From Acaryochloris sp. IP29b_bin.137 (GTDB lineage: Bacteria > Cyanobacteriota > Cyanobacteriia > Thermosynechococcales > Thermosynechococcaceae): a stretch of 47,052 bases of DNA. Positions 37,268-47,052 of this stretch are shown here, piece after piece. The notes below the pieces were generated by a model. It was given only the letters and a program-made list of their open reading frames with translations, was not told the origin of the DNA and made no database searches. Position 1 is the stretch's first letter; every line of letters starts with the position of its first letter. Made by a program: the position numbers and the translations under genes. The DNA lies in assembly GCF_028285745.1 (NCBI RefSeq), contig NZ_JANQOP010000246.1:1-47052 (forward strand), in the 5' to 3' direction.

Positions 37268-37434
37268 GTCCTATCGTCTCGAGACCCGGTGGGCGATTGC
37301 TGGAGCGGTTATTAGGCTTACTAATCTTAGCAAAATCACTCAATTCCCTAACCCGTTATACCTTTACTAATGACCAAACGGCTTGTCCTACAGAGTCAAG
37401 TAAAAATACTCATCAAGTATAAGGGGTATTCCCT

Positions 37435-38622
37435 TCAACTCGAAAGTATTGGGTCTCCACTGAGTTGTGCAAACTGTTGCCAGCACAAATAGAGGGCTCT
37501 AGGCACATGGAAGCACCCCTTCCACTTACCGCCTTTAAGCTGCAAATGCACTCGTCCTGTCCGATTCAAGTAGCCAAACCATTCCCGCCCTGGATCCGCA
37601 AAATGGGACCAGCTATAGTCATGAACCTTTTGATACCATTGCCAACACTCATCTCGCCCAGTTAAGCGATACCCCATGACTAAGGCGACTAATGTTTCTA
37701 AATGGACCCACCACAGTTTTTGGTCCCACTCCAGTTGCTGAGGCGGATAGCCTCCCGCATCCAAGAAGTAAAACAAACCGCCATAGTCTTGGTCCCAGCT
37801 AAAGTCCAAGATATTGAGCACCACATCGACAGCCTGCTGAATTAAAGCGGAATCATTATGGCGCTGACCAATATCCATCAGAAACCACATCGCTTCAATT
37901 CCATGACCTGGATTAATTAAGCGGCCCTCAAAACAGTCAACATGCGAGCCATCTGGCGCAACGGCTTCGTACAACAACCCCCGTTTCGCATCCAGGAAAT
38001 CCGTCATCACCTCTGTCACCGTTTGTTCGAGCACCTGATCCAGTTGGGCGGCATCGAGCAGAGGAGCCATCTCTAAGGTTAAGTTGGCCAAAATCATGGG
38101 AACAGCCAAGGATTTTAAGGGGCGGGTACCCGGATAGAGCTTGTTGTACCGTCCCTTCGGATCTTGCTGCCGTCGCAACACATTGTTATAGGCTTGGAGC
38201 GCGACCGCCTTCGCTTCATCCTTTTGAGAGGCGAGGGCAAACTGGCTAAAGGCCATTGCGGCGAAGCAGTCAGAGAAAATATTGTAGGGCTGTACCAAGG
38301 GTTCCCCTACTCGGTTTAAGGCAAAGTACCAGTTGCCTTCAGCGTCTCGTCCCTTGTTGGCTAGGAAGTCAGCCCCCAGACGAGCCACCTCAAGCCAGTC
38401 CGATTCTGGAGAGAGCTGATTGTAGAGCATGGAGAAGGTCCAGACTTGGCGATTCTGCAACCAAATAAATTTATCTGTGTCATAGACCTGGCCTTGGGCA
38501 TCTAAGCAGGTAAAGTAGCCCCCTTCCTGTTTATCTAGGGAGTGGTTTTGCCAAAAAGGGAGGACATCCTCTAACAGTGCTTGTTTATACTGAGCAGCCA
38601 GTTCTGCAAACGCCAAGTTCAT
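37435..38622 (-). CDS. AGE-family sugar 2-epimerase
   Basis: A 395-residue (alpha/alpha)6-barrel protein of the N-acylglucosamine 2-epimerase family, which interconverts GlcNAc and ManNAc or related sugars such as cellobiose. Conserved blocks are [17 protein letters not shown] at the N-terminus, [16 protein letters not shown] with a catalytic His, then [12 protein letters not shown] and [15 protein letters not shown] with the second His. The start is ATG. It is likely cytosolic and may supply activated amino sugars. The exact substrate is unknown. Confidence 0.9.
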   Translation of the reverse strand: MNLAFAELAAQYKQALLEDVLPFWQNHSLDKQEGGYFTCLDAQGQVYDTDKFIWLQNRQVWTFSMLYNQLSPESDWLEVARLGADFLANKGRDAEGNWYFALNRVGEPLVQPYNIFSDCFAAMAFSQFALASQKDEAKAVALQAYNNVLRRQQDPKGRYNKLYPGTRPLKSLAVPMILANLTLEMAPLLDAAQLDQVLEQTVTEVMTDFLDAKRGLLYEAVAPDGSHVDCFEGRLINPGHGIEAMWFLMDIGQRHNDSALIQQAVDVVLNILDFSWDQDYGGLFYFLDAGGYPPQQLEWDQKLWWVHLETLVALVMGYRLTGRDECWQWYQKVHDYSWSHFADPGREWFGYLNRTGRVHLQLKGGKWKGCFHVPRALYLCWQQFAQLSGDPILSS

Positions 38623-38676
38623 CCCTTCTCTCCATTACGAGCGTTTAGCCACGATTGTTCACCCCAGGCAATCAAC

Positions 38677-38973
38677 CTAAGGGGCAGCTGAATGGGGCTT
38701 AGACTCGGCATCTGTTCGAGGAATCCAATCCCCAAACCGCTGAGCATAAAAGGCAAGAATTTGATCAATTCGCTCTTGATCAGTAGGAGACAGGTCTTGG
38801 GGATGGCGAATTCTTAACCAACCAATTTGGCTAAGGGAATAATCAAAATGTTCAGCCTCTTGCGGCAATAGCTCGGTTTCTACCTGATTCACTTGCTGCA
38901 AATGGGCTGCAATTTCGCGATAAACCGCTAAGGGTAGGGTCGGGCATTGAATATCGTATTCTTTGTAGGTCAC
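38677..38973 (-). CDS. Small conserved cyanobacterial protein
   Basis: A 98-residue soluble protein starting at GTG 38973 (MTYKEYDIQCPTLPLAVYRE). It has the look of conserved cyanobacterial hypotheticals but no named domain I can identify. Helical stretches surround the central region, and a C-terminal segment reads RFGDWIPR. It lies between the epimerase and the pedR-like gene on the same strand. Confidence 0.65.
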   Translation of the reverse strand: MTYKEYDIQCPTLPLAVYREIAAHLQQVNQVETELLPQEAEHFDYSLSQIGWLRIRHPQDLSPTDQERIDQILAFYAQRFGDWIPRTDAESKPHSAAP

Positions 38974-39006
38974 GGTAATGGTATTGGCAGATAAAGGGAT
39001 ACACCG

Positions 39007-39270
39007 TTATGGCTCAGCCTGAGGTAGGGTGCAGCAATTGACATCATCCAGACAAACTTTACCCCACTGCAAGGCCCAGCGAACCAAAGCTACACGATTA
39101 TCCGTTCCCGTTTTCGTGAGGATATTACTAATGTGGTTATCTACCGTTCGCTTGCTGATATCTAATCGCTGAGAAATTTCTTCATTTTTAAGGCCAGAGG
39201 CGACTAGCTCAATGACTTGTAACTCTCGCTCAGACAACTGATGATTCCCTTGCAGCTCGCCACTACTCAT
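39007..39270 (-). CDS. pedR: PedR-like LuxR-type regulator
   Basis: An 87-residue regulator that is little more than a LuxR-type helix-turn-helix: LSERELQVIELVASGLKNEE, then ISKRTVDNHISNILTKTGT. The end WGKVCLDDVNCCTLP contains three Cys. In Synechocystis, PedR is a small LuxR-type protein whose activity depends on photosynthetic electron transport through thioredoxin, and its C-terminal Cys is essential. This protein has the same size and C-terminal Cys-rich block, so I assign it with moderate certainty. The start is ATG at 39270. Confidence 0.8.
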   Translation of the reverse strand: MSSGELQGNHQLSERELQVIELVASGLKNEEISQRLDISKRTVDNHISNILTKTGTDNRVALVRWALQWGKVCLDDVNCCTLPQAEP

Positions 39271-39437
39271 GCTCTGCCGTGTACCCCTGCATAAATACTC
39301 ATTCTCACCTTCACATTGTAGGGATTAACCTCACACTCTGCATGTTTGGAACAGATTGTCATATTTAACAACAACTTTATTAAAAGTTTTAGCGGAATAG
39401 CAGCAGCGCTGTAGGTATTTTGGTAGAAAATCCCTGC

Positions 39438-41063
39438 TTAATTCCCTGGGGTTGGGTCAATGGCTAGGGGTGCGATCGCACTTAGTTCTAAATCAGGATG
39501 ATCGCCATGCATCTGGTGCAAATTCCATTCATTCTTGAATAGTAAAACAGGACGACCCCAGCTATCTTTGACGGTGATGGCATTAAAAATCCGTCCCACT
39601 GACTCTAAGGCAGACCACCCCCCTTTTACCCAGCGGGCTACAGAATAGGGCAACATTTCCAAGCGAGTTTCAACCCCATATTCGTTTTGAAGCCGAAACT
39701 GCACCACTTCAAATTGGAGCTGTCCCACCGCTGCTAAAATCGGGTCCCGCTTAATTTCATCTTCGGAGTACATAATTTGGACTGCACCTTCTTCTCGCAG
39801 TTCAGACACGCCTTTTTGAAACTGCTTGAATTTAGAGGGGTTCGGATTTTTGAGATAGGCAAACAGTTCTGGAGAAAAGCAGGGAATGCCCTCGTAGGCC
39901 AGTTTTTTCCCCTTAAAGATGGTGTCGCCAATGGCAAAAACCCCAGGATTATTTAAGCCAATAATATCGCCGGGATAGGCTTCTTCTAGGGAATTGCGGC
40001 CTTGGGCAAATAGCTTTTGGGGCCGAGACAGCCGAATGGTTTTGCCTGTGCGAGCATGGCTCACGGTCATATCCTTCTCAAACTTGCCCGAACAGACCCG
40101 AATAAAGGCAACCCGATCGCGATGTTTGGGATCCATGTTGGCCTGAAGCTTAAACACAAACCCAGAGAACTCTTCATAAGTCGGTTCAATGGTGCCTTGG
40201 GTACTCTCATAAGCCCCTGGTTTTAGGGCATAGTCCAAAAAGGCTTCCAGAAAAAGTTCGACCCCAAAGTTGGTCATTGCACTGCCAAAAAAGATTGGGG
40301 TCATCTGACCGTTATGGACCTGCTTAAGATCTAACGATGACCCTAGTTCTTCAATCAGTTCTAGCTCATCCTTGAGCTGAAAATAGAGTTCCTGATCCAG
40401 CAAAGATTCAATTTGCGGATCCCCAAGGTCAATTTGGGTATCAATCGCCTCTCGTTTGCCATGATCACTGCGCTGAAACAGGTGAATCTTGCGACTGCGC
40501 CGATCAAACACGCCTTGGAAGCGGTCGCCCATGCCAATAGGCCAATTAACGGCATAGGTTTGTAACCCTAACTCCTGCTCAATTTCATCGAGCAGCTCTA
40601 AGGGTTCTCGTCCCGGTCGATCGAGCTTGTTGATAAAGGTGAAAATGGGAAGCGATCGCAACTTGCAAACCTCGAACAATTTTCGGGTTTGTGGTTCCAA
40701 ACCTTTGGCTGCATCCACCAGCATGACGGCATTATCAGCCGCCGCTAAAGTTCGGTAGGTATCTTCACTAAAGTCTTGGTGACCGGGTGTATCCAGTAAA
40801 TTAATTTGGCAGTTCTGATAGGCAAATTGCAATACAGTCGAGGTAATGGAAATGCCCCGCTGCTGCTCCATTTCCATCCAATCGGACGTGGCATGGCGTT
40901 GAGCCCGTCTGGCTTTTACAGCCCCCGCTTCATGAATGGCCCCTCCATACAGAAGCAGTTTTTCTGTCAGGGTGGTTTTACCCGCATCAGGGTGCGAAAT
41001 AATCGCAAAGTTGCGGCGGGATTCTACCGCCTCAGCCAACTCAGTTTGCAGTTCAGTGGGCAT
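39438..41063 (-). CDS. prfC: Peptide chain release factor 3
   Basis: A GTPase that recycles RF1/RF2 after termination. It has 541 residues from ATG 41063; a TTG at 41075 is also in frame. The G1 loop is [19 protein letters not shown]3 is [14 protein letters not shown], and G4 is [12 protein letters not shown]. The RF3-specific middle and C-terminal regions are present, including [20 protein letters not shown]. It is upstream of pedR in a leftward run, with no sign of a shared promoter. Confidence 0.95.
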   Translation of the reverse strand: MPTELQTELAEAVESRRNFAIISHPDAGKTTLTEKLLLYGGAIHEAGAVKARRAQRHATSDWMEMEQQRGISITSTVLQFAYQNCQINLLDTPGHQDFSEDTYRTLAAADNAVMLVDAAKGLEPQTRKLFEVCKLRSLPIFTFINKLDRPGREPLELLDEIEQELGLQTYAVNWPIGMGDRFQGVFDRRSRKIHLFQRSDHGKREAIDTQIDLGDPQIESLLDQELYFQLKDELELIEELGSSLDLKQVHNGQMTPIFFGSAMTNFGVELFLEAFLDYALKPGAYESTQGTIEPTYEEFSGFVFKLQANMDPKHRDRVAFIRVCSGKFEKDMTVSHARTGKTIRLSRPQKLFAQGRNSLEEAYPGDIIGLNNPGVFAIGDTIFKGKKLAYEGIPCFSPELFAYLKNPNPSKFKQFQKGVSELREEGAVQIMYSEDEIKRDPILAAVGQLQFEVVQFRLQNEYGVETRLEMLPYSVARWVKGGWSALESVGRIFNAITVKDSWGRPVLLFKNEWNLHQMHGDHPDLELSAIAPLAIDPTPGN

Positions 41064-41184
41064 ACAAACAACCAAATTGAGGGATCTTCAGACACTCTAT
41101 TATAGGTCAGAGAGATTTTCGCCCCTGCCAATTCCCTTGTTTGCAATTGGCAGGAGCAGCGTATATCCAATGTAAAAGTGTCAG

Positions 41185-42405
41185 TTAAGCCTGGATAAGA
41201 GCTTTGGAGTTTGTCTGCGCATCAGCCATGGGCAGGGACTGTAACTTTTGCTGTTGCTCCCAAGGTAAGTTAGCCGCTGCTTGTTGAACCAATGCCAATA
41301 ATTCCTGATGGTGAAACGGTTTTCCTAAACAAGCCATCGCACCTGATAATCGAGTGCGAATCACATCGCACATCCCCCGTTTGGGGGCCATAATAATGAC
41401 GGGCATATCCCTTAACGGTTCTCGTCGATGCACCATTCGGCAAAGCTGATAGCCATCTAAGTGGGGGAGTTCTGCATCCACCAGTGCCAACACAGGAGGA
41501 CGCTTGAGTAATGCCGGTAAGGCCCGTATTGAGTCACTCAATCGCATCACATCATACCCTGATGGTTCCAAGACTTGCGTAACATAGCGCTGGGTTAACT
41601 TGCTGTGATTGATGCAAGCCACCCGAGGTCGAGTCAACATCTCACCCATATGGTAAGGATGCATCCCCAAAGCCCCCAACTTGATCAATGGGTGTAAGGC
41701 AACAGCCAAGTCTACGACTTTAACATTCAAGGCGTGGGCCAATTCGTACAGGCATTTATCTTGACCCAGAGCATGGGTGAGCTGCTCTATTTGGGGAAGT
41801 CTATCACTGACATAATCCGCATACTCAACAAACTGATCCCAATCCGCAATAAACGGACGGTAGAAGGGAGACTTAATCTCAGCACTCAAGAGCATCCATT
41901 GATGGATGGTTTGCTCTATTGGTAAGACGAGATCCCATAGAGAGGTACACAGCAATAGGGGATCAATTGGGACATTGGTCTCAAGGTGATACTGGGCATG
42001 GGGAATAGCCAGCGCATGAATCAATGCTTCTTGGGTGACTGCCGTCAGTAAATCCCTCAACTGATCGTGAGAAATGTAATCGGACTGCCACAACTGACAA
42101 AGGAATAAGTAATCTGAAACCGCCTCCAACGGCCCAGATCCCTCAAATTGAGGGACACAGCGCTGTAACAGGTAGGATAAACGCGCTTGATTGCCCACAA
42201 CGCTTTCGGCAAAGTTGATCCGGCCTTGGCTAAAAGAAATCCGCCAACCCATAGACAAATCGCTCGGATCGCGAACAACCACCCGACCCGAAGGTTGTGA
42301 GTGAATGATATCCCGCAACGTTTCGGTTGTAGATTTTTTAACCCCAGTCTCAAACGCGGTCATTGCTTCTTGTCTGCCTATATAAAGACAATTTGCTTGA
42401 AGCAT
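41185..42405 (-). CDS. PatA-like response regulator (PATAN plus receiver domain)
   Basis: A 406-residue protein with an N-terminal PATAN domain (SGRVVVRDPSDLSMGWRISF and the following strands) and a helical middle region. The C-terminal receiver domain covers about residues 265-390: VACINHSKLTQRYVTQVL, a phospho-acceptor Asp in LALVDAELPHLDGYQL, and Lys in CLGKPFHHQELL. PatA-type proteins without a DNA-binding output are involved in heterocyst patterning or in pilus-based motility signalling (PixG/TaxP1). The gene is alone with no visible chemotaxis partners in this window. ATG 42405 is the assigned start; an internal ATG at 42363 is also possible. Confidence 0.85.
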   Translation of the reverse strand: MLQANCLYIGRQEAMTAFETGVKKSTTETLRDIIHSQPSGRVVVRDPSDLSMGWRISFSQGRINFAESVVGNQARLSYLLQRCVPQFEGSGPLEAVSDYLFLCQLWQSDYISHDQLRDLLTAVTQEALIHALAIPHAQYHLETNVPIDPLLLCTSLWDLVLPIEQTIHQWMLLSAEIKSPFYRPFIADWDQFVEYADYVSDRLPQIEQLTHALGQDKCLYELAHALNVKVVDLAVALHPLIKLGALGMHPYHMGEMLTRPRVACINHSKLTQRYVTQVLEPSGYDVMRLSDSIRALPALLKRPPVLALVDAELPHLDGYQLCRMVHRREPLRDMPVIIMAPKRGMCDVIRTRLSGAMACLGKPFHHQELLALVQQAAANLPWEQQQKLQSLPMADAQTNSKALIQA

Positions 42406-42923
42406 CTTTCATTCCCCCCGATATTGTGCTTCGCCTGAAAATCAAGCAAGCTAAAGATGCTGCTAAAAACCGAATATCCACACTCAACGTTTGAATATAG
42501 GTTTACGGTCACTGATCGTGAACAAATTAGGACATGATGGAAGCCCTAGACATAGTAAGCCCCAACATGACCTCGGTGTTATCACTGATCATACTTCAAA
42601 GGATAAAAGCCCCCAATAAAGGACCTTTCAGAGGTGCTTACAATCGTTACTGTATATGAATTATAAGAAATCTAATAAATGTTTAATTTCTCTTTTTGGA
42701 GAGAAATTAAACATTTACAATTAGAATTTTCTCCGTAGAATTACGGTTATCCCACCCAGCCCAAAAACCCAGTCTCTTGTGATCTAGTGATCTAATCCAG
42801 TAAGTCTGAGAACTGGCACCCATATCTTGCTCATCACATTGCATTAGGACAATTACTCGCTTGACTTTGACTGTACTTTGTCACACATTTCTGGCAATCA
42901 GTATCGGGAGTTCCCCGATACAC
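42406..42923. other. Long intergenic region with a strong hairpin
   Basis: A 518-base gap between two leftward genes. The only clear structure is the perfect hairpin at 42677-42716. The rest is AT-rich. It must contain the promoter of the PatA-like gene. Confidence 0.4.
42677..42716. terminator. Perfect 17-bp hairpin, likely terminator
   Basis: Arms of 17 bases (42677-42693 and 42700-42716) are exact complements around a six-base loop, TTTTGG. On the minus strand the hairpin lies 208 bases beyond the stop of the leftward TIGR03943 gene. It is AT-rich with a purine/pyrimidine bias, so it may be a terminator or an RNA processing structure. Confidence 0.6.
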
Positions 42924-43685
42924 TCAATAGAAGTAGGGATTATCAGGTTCAGGAATTGGCTTTAATGACTTTGCCTGAATGACCAGTTGACGTTCGCCAT
43001 TGAGCGTCTCTGTCGCCATCTCGCCTTGGATAGCCAACCAAGAATCGACAGTGTAAGCTTTGCGGCTTTGGTCTAACTTAACGGGTAAGCCTACGGGATA
43101 AGCATCCGCCGCACAACAGCTAATAACAAAGCGCGTCAATGTGAAATAGTTATCGGGTAACTGCTCTGGATAGACGACAAACCCATCGACATTAACCTTT
43201 TGGCCCGCATAGGCATCGGGTTCGGGATAGACATCTAGGGTACGGATCCACTCTAAAAGGGTTCGGCTTTCCGGTTTGCTGGTGGTCCGAAACACTTGGG
43301 GACGAGCTCGAGTCACCATCGTTTTATCCTGTAATCCACGCTGAATCGCGGTTTGGCTGGTAAAGGGACGAGGGGTAACCAGTAGTCCAATCAAGGCCGC
43401 GACGAGCATAATGCCACTCATAACAGGAGGAGACAGCAAAGACAGATGCTGAGGGCGGGCTTGTACCCGTCGTCGCCAGAGTTTCAAAACCTGTAGACAG
43501 GTCAACATCAGCAGGAAACAGCCTGCAGCTAGGGTCAACCCATAGTAATTGGGATGGATCAGCAGTCCCATCTTGCCAGATTGCCAATACTGAAGGATTA
43601 AAACACCCCACATACATAAAGCTAAGGTGGCTAATCCATCCGCCAAATAGGGGGCCAATTTGATCCGTAAGCGCTTGGTGAGCAT
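42924..43685 (-). CDS. TIGR03943 family membrane protein (permease partner)
   Basis: A 253-residue protein with four N-terminal helices (to about residue 115). A soluble extracytoplasmic part follows with YAGQKVNVDGFVVYPEQLPD and the Cys pair in RFVISCCAADAYPVGLPV. These are the TIGR03943/DUF1980 signatures. It lies 24 bases after the permease gene on the same strand, the usual gene order for this two-part system. Transport of a metal or other ion is suspected in the family. Confidence 0.85.
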   Translation of the reverse strand: MLTKRLRIKLAPYLADGLATLALCMWGVLILQYWQSGKMGLLIHPNYYGLTLAAGCFLLMLTCLQVLKLWRRRVQARPQHLSLLSPPVMSGIMLVAALIGLLVTPRPFTSQTAIQRGLQDKTMVTRARPQVFRTTSKPESRTLLEWIRTLDVYPEPDAYAGQKVNVDGFVVYPEQLPDNYFTLTRFVISCCAADAYPVGLPVKLDQSRKAYTVDSWLAIQGEMATETLNGERQLVIQAKSLKPIPEPDNPYFY

Positions 43686-43709
43686 AACAAGTGAGGGGAT
43701 AGTATAAAT

Positions 43710-44729
43710 CTAACTAATCCACAGATTAATAATCAAAGTAAAGATGAGCGTCAGTTGAAAGACAATGGCAAAGATATAAAACACAGCTCGCGGCTTGAAG
43801 ACCATCAAGAGTAAACCCATGCTTTTCAGATCAAACATGGGGCCAAAGACGAGAAAACCGAGGAGGGCTCCACTCGTAAAGGTTGAGGCAAAGGAGAGGG
43901 CAAAAAATGCATCCACAGTGGAACAAATGGAAATAACCCCCCCTAGAATCACCATGGCAAAGACAGAGGTCACGGGTCCTTGACCAATCGCAAGGATGAT
44001 ATTCCGAGGAACCGTCACTTGAATAATCGTCGCCAGCAGACTGCCTAGCACCAGTACACCGCCCATCTCGCGCAGCTCTTGCACAGTGTTGTCCAGCAAT
44101 AGGGGAAGACGATTCCAAATGGACTTAGGCTTGGGGGCCGCGATGGCCAGCACAGCATCTAAGTTGGCCGCTTCGAGCGCAACCGGATTACCAGGTTCCA
44201 AGAAGTAGCTTCCTGGTTTTAAGAAACTTGGGGTCTCGGGCGCATCAGCCGATGAGGTCGCGCTTGAAGCTATCATAAGGGCTGCAATATTGGGTTGTAA
44301 AAAGGGCTTGAGATCGGATTGCCAACTAAAGACCCAGCCAACGATGGTTGCGATCGCAAACGAAAAGACCAACCGCAAAATCACAATTTCAGGCTGATCA
44401 GGAAAGGCCGTCCAGGTGGCCCAAATCACCACGGGATTAATCGTAGGCGCCGCCAACAAAAAACCAATGGCGACGGGGGCAGAAGCACCCTGAATCAGTA
44501 ATCGTCGAGCCACCGGAACATTCCCACATTCACAGACAGGGAATAGGAATCCAAACAAGCTGCCAGAGAGGGCTCCCAGAAATGGATTTTTGGGAAACAT
44601 GGCAATCAACTGCTGCTCATTCACAAACAGCAGCAAGATGCCAGAAACCAACACCCCAAAGATCAAAAAGGGCATGGCTTCAACCATAAGACTGAGAAAA
44701 AGGGTTAACCCACTACCAAACTGGGACAT
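43710..44729 (-). CDS. Permease of the DUF318/UPF0718 family
   Basis: A 339-residue polytopic protein with about 8 to 10 helices. The family blocks are VSGILLLFVNEQQLIAMFPK, LSGSLFGFLFPVCECGNVPV (Cys-Glu-Cys), and LLAAPTINPVVIWATWTAFP. GVISICSTVDAFFALSF contains a Cys-Ser-Thr-Val-Asp motif typical of these permeases. ATG 44729 is preferred over TTG 44744. It is the first gene of an operon with the TIGR03943 partner. The transported substrate is unknown; related pairs in Bacillus (YcgR/YcgQ) are regulated by zinc. Confidence 0.88.
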   Translation of the reverse strand: MSQFGSGLTLFLSLMVEAMPFLIFGVLVSGILLLFVNEQQLIAMFPKNPFLGALSGSLFGFLFPVCECGNVPVARRLLIQGASAPVAIGFLLAAPTINPVVIWATWTAFPDQPEIVILRLVFSFAIATIVGWVFSWQSDLKPFLQPNIAALMIASSATSSADAPETPSFLKPGSYFLEPGNPVALEAANLDAVLAIAAPKPKSIWNRLPLLLDNTVQELREMGGVLVLGSLLATIIQVTVPRNIILAIGQGPVTSVFAMVILGGVISICSTVDAFFALSFASTFTSGALLGFLVFGPMFDLKSMGLLLMVFKPRAVFYIFAIVFQLTLIFTLIINLWIS

Positions 44730-45187
44730 TAGCGATAACCTCAACGGCTTGCTAGCTGCTCAAAGACGCCAATAACAGCATACATTGGGTGTCTCGATGT
44801 AGACATTAGAAGGGATATGGCCTGCCAATCCAGTCTCCACCTGAATTGATGTCGCTGGAGAGATCCGTTGAGCTAATACTCTGCTTAATACAGATAGTCT
44901 CTAATGCACATCGTCTTTTCAGAGGGTAGATCCCCGCCTTATTGCCCCAGAAAGGGGCTGTCGAACCATCATCGCTCCATAAGTTTGGTATATTTTAGGT
45001 TGACTAAATAGCTACGATGCTGGATCAAGCCTATAGATTCATTTCTCCAAGCGTGCTAGATTCAGCTCTGTATGCACTAGTTGTAACTCAGTAAGCGACT
45101 TCTTAGTCCTTTTTGAGACTCACCTTCCTATTCCCTTAGGATCTTTCATGGATGGATGCTCCCTCGCGTAATCTCATAGGAGGAACT
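44730..45187. other. Intergenic region between divergent genes
   Basis: A 458-base gap between the leftward permease operon and the rightward small membrane protein. A small GC-rich hairpin GCCCC-AGAAA-GGGGC lies at about 44944. I saw no Zur-type box (TGATAATCATTATCA-like) near the permease start. A 25-codon frame from ATG 45018 is too short to support. Confidence 0.35.
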
Positions 45188-45433
45188 ATGACTTGGATTA
45201 CCCAAAACACATATGGTTTCAAAAAAAGCATCCTGGATCAGTTCGAGCAACTCGATGCTGATATCAGAGATCTTAACGACCATGTGTCCCGCCAAAGTCA
45301 GCGGTTAGATATCTTCTCGTCTAATCTCATGATGGGCTTGTTTATGGTTTCTGTATCAGCCAGTTTGCTGTTGCTGGCCCGACATGCCCTCGAACTGTGG
45401 CTGGTCTATCACCCAACCGGTGCGCTAATGTAA
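45188..45433 (+). CDS. Small single-pass membrane protein with a coiled N-terminus
   Basis: About 81 residues from ATG 45188, well supported by an AGGAGG ribosome site at 45178-45183. The first 45 residues are helical and charged (ILDQFEQLDADIRDLNDHVS). One membrane helix follows (LMMGLFMVSVSASLLLLARH). No family is recognised. It stands alone and is followed by a strong hairpin. Confidence 0.6.
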   Translation: MTWITQNTYGFKKSILDQFEQLDADIRDLNDHVSRQSQRLDIFSSNLMMGLFMVSVSASLLLLARHALELWLVYHPTGALM

Positions 45434-45546
45434 GCAGGCTGCATGTTTTAATCTCTGTGATTACTTCCCTGCCGTTCTTGAATTCGCTTCAAGAAAAAGA
45501 GACACCGTTATTTCTCAGATCAAACCATTTATCAAACCCAAACCGT

Positions 45547-45575
45547 TCAAAATCAATTTAATTCAAAATCAATTT
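45547..45575 (+). repeat. Short tandem repeat
   Basis: TTCAAAATCAATTT occurs twice in tandem, separated by one A, immediately before the hairpin at 45576. It is probably a local duplication; no function can be assigned. Confidence 0.6.
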
Positions 45576-45619
45576 CAAAGAATGCCGACTGTTGCTAAGT
45601 CATCAGTCGGCATTCTTTG
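45576..45619 (+). terminator. Perfect 16-bp hairpin upstream of tgt
   Basis: CAAAGAATGCCGACTG (45576-45591) and CAGTCGGCATTCTTTG (45604-45619) are exact complements around a 12-base loop. It lies 142 bases after the stop of the small membrane protein and 85 bases before tgt, and is not followed by a strong T run. It could end the upstream transcript or mark a processed leader of tgt. Confidence 0.65.
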
Positions 45620-45680
45620 TTCTGGGCGATTACCGCAGGGGCAGCGTCTGAAAACTGATAGTTGAAAACTGATATTTTGA

Positions 45681-46829
<1,149 letters not shown>

Positions 46830-46947
46830 TCTTTGCTTTATTCTCTTCTGGGGCTGGGAGAAGGTTGTTCGCGAAGGGGAAGACAACCGAATCCATTCCG
46901 TTGGATACCTTCCCCTCCCCCGTTACCTTGAGGTCACGGATTCATGT

Positions 46948-46975
46948 TTGACGGCAGGTTTCATGTTAAGATATT
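46948..46975 (+). promoter_or_regulatory. Possible psbK promoter
   Basis: TTGACG at 46948-46953 and GATATT at 46970-46975 are 16 bases apart, and psbK begins 39 bases after the -10 box. It is a fair match to a sigma70-type promoter, assigned by eye. Confidence 0.4.
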
Positions 46976-47014
46976 TAGCGATTCAAAAAGCTGTGTTGGA
47001 AGGAACATTTATTC

Positions 47015-47052
47015 ATGGAAGCAGTTCTGCTGTTGGCGAAACTACCTGAAGC
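47015..47052 (+). CDS. psbK: Photosystem II protein PsbK, first 13 codons (cut by window edge)
   Basis: The frame reads MEAVLLLAKLPEA and runs off the right edge. PsbK precursors start this way, and the mature protein begins shortly after the LAKLPEA region. PsbK is a small single-helix subunit of the photosystem II core. A GGAAGG ribosome site lies 11 bases upstream. The presence of psbK fixes the host as an oxygenic phototroph. Confidence 0.9.
   Translation, partial: MEAVLLLAKLPE

Overview
The window looks like chromosomal DNA from a cyanobacterium. The right edge holds the first 13 codons of psbK, directly after tgt. HIP1 palindromes (GCGATCGC) are scattered through most genes. The set includes a PedR-like regulator, a PatA-like response regulator, an NrtS-like small nitrate transporter and several other proteins typical of cyanobacteria. 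The many decayed genes and insertion-sequence remnants would suit a large, duplicated genome such as Acaryochloris, but the genus is only a guess.

Layout. (1) 1-7.9 kb is a cell-surface sugar region. It has an IS630 transposase remnant, then a leftward cassette of GT2 polyprenyl-phosphate glycosyltransferase, GT-C membrane glycosyltransferase and SMR/ArnE-like small membrane protein. A degenerate ISL3-family element follows, then two divergent GT4 glycosyltransferases. (2) 8-10.1 kb carries small accessory genes: DUF427, a secreted DUF11-like protein and a GIY-YIG-like protein. (3) 10.1-15.4 kb looks like an AT-rich accessory island. It is dominated by a very large STAND/NACHT-type NTPase resembling antiphage (Avs-like) proteins. 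Its N-terminal Mrr-like nuclease domain is still readable upstream but is cut off by one in-frame TAA at codon 23. A broken MAPEG gene follows. (4) 15.5-25.5 kb is mostly conserved chromosome: a double thioredoxin-fold protein, moaC, tRNA-Arg(ACG), a pilin-like lipoprotein, two unknown membrane proteins, lysS, a Uma2 endonuclease, a saccharopine-dehydrogenase-like protein, aqpZ, an NrtS-like gene and rsmI. (5) 25.6-34.1 kb has a cupin pseudogene with two in-frame TGA codons, an aldo/keto reductase with a divergent AraC regulator, a TVP38 membrane protein, the lipid genes fabD and plsC, def, a polyprenyl glycosylphosphotransferase and an M48 protease. (6) 34.2-44.7 kb is a long run of leftward genes: DUF3616, a cation/proton antiporter, an AGE-family epimerase, a small conserved protein, pedR-like, prfC, a PatA-like regulator and a two-gene permease system. 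(7) 45-47 kb has a small membrane protein, a strong hairpin, tgt and the start of psbK.

How they work together. The left region and the isolated glycosylphosphotransferase at 31.6 kb probably both supply lipid-linked sugars for surface glycans. fabD, plsC and def form a housekeeping lipid and protein-maturation block. The most notable item is the interrupted defence gene. The reading frame is intact for about 1,400 codons after a single nonsense codon, which suggests a very recent loss, a phase-variable or recoded state, a truncated but still expressed nuclease-less NTPase, or a base-call error.
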